A DNA stretch of 46,930 nucleotides from an uncultured Bacilli bacterium (GTDB taxonomy: Bacteria; Bacillota_I; Bacilli_A; RF39; UBA660), in NCBI GenBank assembly GCA_947629025.1, contig CANRCC010000011.1:1-46930 (forward strand), given 5' to 3'. The translations under genes and the position numbers were made by a program. Shown here piece after piece: positions 42,920-46,930 of the stretch. Position 1 is the first letter of the stretch. Each line of letters opens with the position of its first letter. The notes under the pieces are model-generated. The model was not told where the DNA came from and ran no database searches. It was given only the letters and a program-made list of their open reading frames with translations.

Positions 42920-44089
42920 ATGATTGAGCAAAAAACTGTAAAATTTGAAAAAGATGGTGTTGTTATAGAAGGAATTACATATTTAATACCGCCAAATCCT
43001 GAAGAAGGATATAATTGTGGATATTCGATATTCGTTCCTAAAAATTGTGAACAAAATACTACTCTTATAATGCATAGCTGTAATACTGGAAATAATGTTC
43101 CGGTTCATTTAGAAGAAGCAAATGATATTGCAAAGAAAAGTACTTATGAAAGACCTAATCCAGGAATGTGGTTTGGATATGATTTAAATATGCCTGTTAT
43201 AATTCCATTAATACCAAGAGTTCAGGGTTATTATACACAAGCTTTAGGAAGTAAAGTTTTACATAATGATATATCAACTTTAATTGCTGATCAAGAAAGA
43301 AGAAGTGAAGAAGAAAAACTATCTGAACAAGAGATTAGAATGATTCAAGAACAATGCAGAGATATTCCTTCACAAGTAGCAAATATGATAAAATCTTCTA
43401 AGTTATTCTTACAAAATCTTGGCATTAATATAGATGACAAAGTAATTGCAGAAGGGTATTCTGCTGGTTCAAAGTTTGCAAATTGTTTCACAGCACTACA
43501 TCCTGAACTTGTAAAAGCTTGTATATGTGGTGGAAATAGTGGATTAGGTATTTTACCAATACCAGAATATAAAGGACAAAAATTAGATTTTCCTTTAGGT
43601 GTTGCAGACCTACCAAATTTTGATTATGAAGCATTTTGTCAAATTCCTCAATTATATTATATAGGCACAGAAGACTATAATGATCCAGCAATGTATAAAT
43701 GTGAGTTTAAAAAGGATGCTGGTGGTGAGTTTTTAAGAGATGAAGAAAAACGTTTGATTCCAATTACTGACGAAAGTGGAAGAATAATTCCTGTATTAGA
43801 TAATAATGGACGACTTCAACCTAGGTATCCAGAAAATTATACTCAACAAGAAATTGAACAAATTCATTATTTATTAGGAGAAAATCCACAAATTAGATTT
43901 ACAAATAACGAAACCATTTATACCTCATTAGGTATAAATGCAACTTTTCAAAGATTTCCTGGTACTCATAATACTGTCACCCAAAATCACAATGGTAGTT
44001 ATATTTATACAAATGAATGTGTTAAAGATTTTATAAGGAATGTTATTACCCAAGAAAAGAATCTAGGTGATTCTCCTAAAAGTATGTAA
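42920..44089 (+). CDS. Alpha/beta-hydrolase-fold protein
   Basis: A 389-aa cytoplasmic hydrolase of the esterase/depolymerase type. The nucleophile elbow is GYSAG (179-183, Ser181); an acid candidate lies in YIGTEDYNDPA and the His in GTHNTV near residue 363. The first strand region CGYSIFVPKNCEQNTTLIMH fits an N-terminal beta sheet. A lid-like insertion with LRDEEKRLIPITDESGRIIP lies between acid and His. No signal peptide, so it acts inside the cell. AAGGAG is 8-9 nt upstream; 2 nt after the shifted end of the phospholipase-like gene. A second hydrolase beside a CHAT protease suggests a cellular-damage or lipid effector. Confidence 0.75.
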   Translation: MIEQKTVKFEKDGVVIEGITYLIPPNPEEGYNCGYSIFVPKNCEQNTTLIMHSCNTGNNVPVHLEEANDIAKKSTYERPNPGMWFGYDLNMPVIIPLIPRVQGYYTQALGSKVLHNDISTLIADQERRSEEEKLSEQEIRMIQEQCRDIPSQVANMIKSSKLFLQNLGINIDDKVIAEGYSAGSKFANCFTALHPELVKACICGGNSGLGILPIPEYKGQKLDFPLGVADLPNFDYEAFCQIPQLYYIGTEDYNDPAMYKCEFKKDAGGEFLRDEEKRLIPITDESGRIIPVLDNNGRLQPRYPENYTQQEIEQIHYLLGENPQIRFTNNETIYTSLGINATFQRFPGTHNTVTQNHNGSYIYTNECVKDFIRNVITQEKNLGDSPKSM

Positions 44090-44141
44090 AAATGTTTAAT
44101 TTTATTAATTAGAAATTATGTTAAAGGAGGTTCGATTTATT

Positions 44142-45218
44142 ATGTCTTTGTTAGATATTTATGCTTCAAATGTCAAAAGAAAAAAAGATGAAGTATCTAG
44201 ATTAAAAAGAGATAGGGTTAGATATGCTAATGAGATTGGTACAGTTAGTCAAAAGATTGTTAGATTAAAAAATCAATTAAAAAATATAAAATCACAATCT
44301 TCAATCAAAAGCAAAATGAATGAAATTAGTCGTGAAGAAAAAAGAATAAGTGATAATCAAAAAAAAGTTGCAGATTATGATAAAAAAATTGCTACTAAAG
44401 AAAGGGAATTATATAAAGAAGAATTAAAACTGCAAAAAGAGCAGGAAAAAGAAAATAAACGCCAAGAAGTCAAAACTTATTATCAATTTGAAGACATTAA
44501 TAACAAGGTTGAATTTCAAAGATTAAAGCAAATACAATTAGATAATGAAATAAAAAAGTTAAAGGATAGTAAAGAAAAAATAAATATTTTATTTATCGCT
44601 TCAAATCCAGATATAATTTATACTGACGATTATGGACAAGAAAGAGAGTGTCAAAAATTAAGTTTAGACAAAGAAGCTAGAGATATTTCAGAAGCAATAC
44701 AAAAATCACCTGCTAGAGATTCGATTAACTTTGTAACTAAATGGGCAACTAGAACTGATGACTTATTTCAATATGTTAATGAAGTTAATCCTACTGTAAT
44801 TCATTTTACAGGTCACGGTACTGAAGATGGAGAATTGGTTTTTCACGACAAAAATGACAAGCCTAAGTTTGTTAGTATAGATGCAATTGTACAAATGATT
44901 AATACATTAACAGATGATTTAAGATTAGTTGTTTTTAGTAATTGTTATTCATCTAGTTTGGCAGAAGAAGTTTCTAAACAAGTCGAAGCAACTATTGGTA
45001 TGAATACTTCAGTAGGAGAAGATGAAGCAATTATTTTTGCAACTCAACTGTATTCTTCAATAGGATTTGGATATTCAATAGATAAATCATTTAAACAAGC
45101 AATTGCTAAGTTAAGAGTTGAAGGAATGTCAAAAGACGAAGCAAATATTCCTGAACTTTATGTTAAAGAAGGTTTAAATGCTGAAGATATATTTCTTATA
45201 AAAACTAAGGAGAATTAA
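44142..45218 (+). CDS. Coiled-coil CHAT-domain (caspase-like) protease
   Basis: A 358-aa protein. Residues 5-145 form a charged coiled coil; SSIKSKMNEISREEKRISDN is like the N-terminal module that in other bacteria precedes TIR or CHAT effectors. Residues 147-355 are a CHAT domain: INILFIASNP, IHFTGHGTEDG with catalytic His225, and LVVFSNCYSSSLAEEV with catalytic Cys268, then AIIFATQLYSSIGFGYSI. Both catalytic residues are intact. CHAT proteases act in defence and cell death (for example the type III-E CRISPR partner). No CRISPR or sensor gene is present, so the coiled coil may be the trigger module. AAAGGAGG is 11 nt before ATG 44142. Confidence 0.82.
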   Translation: MSLLDIYASNVKRKKDEVSRLKRDRVRYANEIGTVSQKIVRLKNQLKNIKSQSSIKSKMNEISREEKRISDNQKKVADYDKKIATKERELYKEELKLQKEQEKENKRQEVKTYYQFEDINNKVEFQRLKQIQLDNEIKKLKDSKEKINILFIASNPDIIYTDDYGQERECQKLSLDKEARDISEAIQKSPARDSINFVTKWATRTDDLFQYVNEVNPTVIHFTGHGTEDGELVFHDKNDKPKFVSIDAIVQMINTLTDDLRLVVFSNCYSSSLAEEVSKQVEATIGMNTSVGEDEAIIFATQLYSSIGFGYSIDKSFKQAIAKLRVEGMSKDEANIPELYVKEGLNAEDIFLIKTKEN

Positions 45219-45219
45219 G

Positions 45220-45303
45220 ATGAAACAAAAATATTTAAATTTAAACAATGGAAAGGTACATTTAGAAGTTGTTTCAGTAATAAAACAACTATTAAAAAAT
45301 TGA
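45220..45303 (+). CDS. 27-codon N-terminal piece of the interrupted fourth cassette gene
   Basis: Starts 1 nt after the CHAT stop with a strong AAGGAGAA 5 nt upstream, reads MKQKYLNLNNGKVHLEVVSV and a few more residues, then stops at TGA 45301. Codons TTA AAA AAT before the stop hold the heptamer A AAA AAT (45294-45300). A -1 shift there enters the 248-codon frame that follows. This is most likely the true start of the downstream protein, as that frame has no ribosome binding site of its own. Confidence 0.6.
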   Translation: MKQKYLNLNNGKVHLEVVSVIKQLLKN

Positions 45304-46046
45304 AAATAATGTCAGAAGTACATAAGCACACACATCTTATATTAAATTGCTTTGGACCTGTTGGGTCTATAGTTAGCGGTTATATTTCTGAATATATGAC
45401 TGAGCAAGAAATAAAAAGTATTAATAAAAAAATAGAAATTTTAAATAGTAAAATAAAAGATTTTGATATTTTTAAATACAAGATAGTGAATAGAATAAAA
45501 ATTAGGGATTTAATTGTAAAAGTATTATCAGAAGCAGACGATATTTTCTTAGATTTGTCTGTTGAGCTTTTATCTTTATCTGAAGATAATTTTGAGAATA
45601 TAATAGATGGTTTTATGAAATTGACAAAAAATGATATAGATGTTTTATATTATAATTTATGGAAAAAAAGAAATAATAAAAGATTTGATATTGAATCTGT
45701 AAAAAAAGAAATTAGTGATAATTTTGAATTTACTCCAGATTTAGTAATGAGTCATGTTTATAGAGTTAATAAAGATGCGTTTTACAAAAAAGAGAACAGT
45801 TTATTGATTGGAGATAGTCTAACATTAATGCCTAATCTTGAGAGTTCCATAGTATATAATGTTTTTGAAAAATTATCATATAATAATTTTATAAAATTAA
45901 CTATTTACATTCCCGATATTACACAAGATTCATTTGGAACTTATATTTGTTTTAATTTTACATATTTAGGTATTCATATATGTCAAATAATGGAGAAAAT
46001 TGAGCAAAATGAAAAATCTAGCTTATCTAATAAACACGCTAATTGA
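45300..46046 (+). CDS. Unknown protein of the CHAT cassette (main frame)
   Basis: Open frame of 248 codons beginning TTG AAA ATA ATG; the ATG at 45309 lacks a ribosome binding site. With the 27-codon piece it would give about 275 aa. The N-terminal region HTHLILNCFGPVGSIVSGYI is small-residue-rich and hydrophobic, followed by charged helices and a C-terminal region with FTPDLVMSHVYRVNKD and GTYICFNFTYLGIHICQIME. The closing pattern loosely recalls Abi-alpha/DUF4393 abortive-infection proteins, a weak impression. It ends just before repeat O. Possible regulator, membrane effector or immunity partner of the CHAT protease. Confidence 0.5.
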   Translation: MKIMSEVHKHTHLILNCFGPVGSIVSGYISEYMTEQEIKSINKKIEILNSKIKDFDIFKYKIVNRIKIRDLIVKVLSEADDIFLDLSVELLSLSEDNFENIIDGFMKLTKNDIDVLYYNLWKKRNNKRFDIESVKKEISDNFEFTPDLVMSHVYRVNKDAFYKKENSLLIGDSLTLMPNLESSIVYNVFEKLSYNNFIKLTIYIPDITQDSFGTYICFNFTYLGIHICQIMEKIEQNEKSSLSNKHAN

Positions 46047-46049
46047 TTA

Positions 46050-46083
46050 TGTCAATTTGCAAGTGTGTTTTCTAAATTGACAA
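46050..46083 (+). repeat. 'O' repeat, right copy: MobV oriT-like inverted repeat
   Basis: Arms TGTCAATTT (46050-46058) and AAATTGACA (46074-46082) flank GCAAGTGTGTTTTCT. 33 of 34 bases match 1939-1972 in opposite orientation. The loop has GTGTGTT at 46063-46069, the core of the pMV158 nick region (GTGTG/TT within an inverted repeat). It lies between the CHAT cassette and a MobV relaxase gene. Transfer-origin function is inferred. Confidence 0.65.
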
Positions 46084-46094
46084 TTTAGTATTTT

Positions 46095-46128
46095 AAAAAG
46101 GCTACGATCAAATATCGTAGTCCTTTTC
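46095..46128. terminator. Bidirectional terminator at the relaxase end
   Basis: AAGGCTACGAT/ATCGTAGTCCTT stem with T tracts on both sides; it contains the relaxase stop codon. On the plus strand it can end the CHAT cassette transcript. Confidence 0.85.
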
Positions 46129-46930
46129 TTCTAAATACAAATCCATTTCTTTTTCTTTAGATGTATCTTTTGTAATGTAATAAATATCTTTATCATTGTA
46201 TAAATTTTTATCATAACAGTCTTTAACTTGAGAAATGACTAAATCTTTTTCTTTATCTTTACCAAATAGTAGAATGTTTCTAAATATATCTCTTAATGCT
46301 TGTAATAAATTAATAATAAAATTTAAAAGTGAAGAATTTTCTCTTGTTAAGTCTTCGATTTTAAGATTTAATAAATCAAATTGTTTGTCATTTTCGTCTT
46401 TAATTAAAAGTAACTTTTTATAATAATCAATTTCTTGTTCTAACTCTTTATATAATCCTTCACTTGGAGACATATCTTTAACTGCTTGATAAGCTTTTTT
46501 AAGATAATCTAAAAACCTTTGATAGGTAGTAAAATCTAAAACATATTTATTATTAAAAGATTTCTTAACTGAATTTTGCATATCTTTTAAAAGTTGCCTA
46601 TAAACCTGATTCATTTCCCATTTGGTATTATCTAATTTTTTATCAAATATTCTTGTAACATTTTTTAATTGTCCCATAGTTAAATGTTTAATACCTGTAT
46701 TCTTTTCGCCTCTTTGAAGTTCAAAACCACATTTTGTTAATCTTTCATAATATTTATCTTGTAACTGGCATAAATGTAAATTGCTATTTATATAATGCTT
46801 TTTAGAAATAGAGTAAACTTCTTTTTTAGCACGTTTATCAAACTTTTTAACTAAAGGAACAACTACTAAATGAATATGAGGTGCTCTTTCATCTAAATGG
46901 AGAGTGGCATGGACAATTTGTTCTTTAGTA
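46108..46930 (-). CDS. MobV-family (Pre/Mob) plasmid relaxase, 5' end outside window
   Basis: The frame is open from the right edge to 46108; at least 273 residues are present and the N-terminus lies beyond the window. The metal-binding relaxase motif is clear near the edge: HLDERAPHIHLVVVPL (HxDE..PHxHxxxxP), followed by QRGEKNTGIKHLTMGQLKN, conserved in pMV158 MobM-like proteins. The C-terminal part is helical, partly coiled coil (LIKDENDKQFDLLNLKIEDLTREN). An internal Met at 46677 is not the start. MobV relaxases nick oriT and mobilise small plasmids or integrated elements with a host conjugation system. Confidence 0.9.
   Translation of the reverse strand, partial: TKEQIVHATLHLDERAPHIHLVVVPLVKKFDKRAKKEVYSISKKHYINSNLHLCQLQDKYYERLTKCGFELQRGEKNTGIKHLTMGQLKNVTRIFDKKLDNTKWEMNQVYRQLLKDMQNSVKKSFNNKYVLDFTTYQRFLDYLKKAYQAVKDMSPSEGLYKELEQEIDYYKKLLLIKDENDKQFDLLNLKIEDLTRENSSLLNFIINLLQALRDIFRNILLFGKDKEKDLVISQVKDCYDKNLYNDKDIYYITKDTSKEKEMDLYLEEKDYDI

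Noticed and set aside
46108-46677. Separate 189-codon gene starting at the Met at 46677
   Set aside because: The frame continues upstream without a stop through relaxase motifs to the window edge, so it is the C-terminal part of the MobV gene.
1-46930. CRISPR arrays, IS elements or integrases
   Set aside because: No regularly spaced repeats and no transposase or recombinase domain were found in any frame that I read; the only mobility protein is the MobV relaxase.

Overview
The window is about 47 kb of very AT-rich (roughly a quarter GC) bacterial DNA. Gene order and protein families point to a low-GC Bacillota genome, most likely an uncultured gut-type Bacilli lineage (RF39 or another Mollicutes-like spore-former; this placement is inference). 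TGA is a real stop and Trp is TGG, so the standard bacterial code applies. Ribosome binding sites of the GGAGG or AGGTGAT type precede most genes. Sporulation is suggested by a CotY/CotZ-type coat protein, a KinB-like membrane histidine kinase and a SpoVB-type flippase, although each of these families also occurs outside spore-formers.

Left accessory edge (1-3.1 kb): a solitary MvaI/BcnI-type restriction endonuclease diverges from an XRE regulator. A DUF1292 protein and tRNA-Ala(UGC) follow. Just downstream of the tRNA, a 0.7-kb segment flanked by near-identical 60-bp direct repeats carries an oriT-like inverted repeat ('O'), a HIT-like gene and a 34-bp repeat ('R'). A GNAT gene follows.

Core region (3.1-39.2 kb): a RodA/FtsW protein, spore coat genes, a histidine kinase, a phosphoesterase and a CPBP protease lead into the transcription/translation operon rimP-nusA-rnpM-(dCMP deaminase)-infB-rbfA. 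After that come truB, a diacylglycerol-kinase-like gene, a FAD/Rieske oxidoreductase, tspO, addB-addA, a T-box-controlled gltX, and a cell-wall precursor operon (SpoVB/MurJ-type flippase, alr, murT, gatD). The MurT-GatD pair has lost the residues needed for glutamine-dependent amidation, which is the clearest oddity of the core.

Right accessory region (39.2-46.9 kb): two further genes (unknown and HD-domain), a minus-strand orphan behind a palindromic promoter, and then a one-directional four-gene cassette. The cassette encodes a zinc-phospholipase-C-like protein, an alpha/beta hydrolase, a coiled-coil CHAT (caspase-like) protease and an unknown protein. It is bounded by inverted copies of R (left) and O (right) and abuts a MobV (Pre/Mob) relaxase that runs off the window. 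The loop of O contains GTGTGTT inside an inverted repeat, resembling the known pMV158-type MobV nick site.

Two cassette genes are interrupted at in-frame A6 runs, and both would be restored by a -1 shift. The 0.7-kb left segment has the same O-cargo-R layout as the CHAT cassette. Together these suggest a family of mobilizable cargo cassettes, one of which may be an undescribed CHAT-protease defence system.
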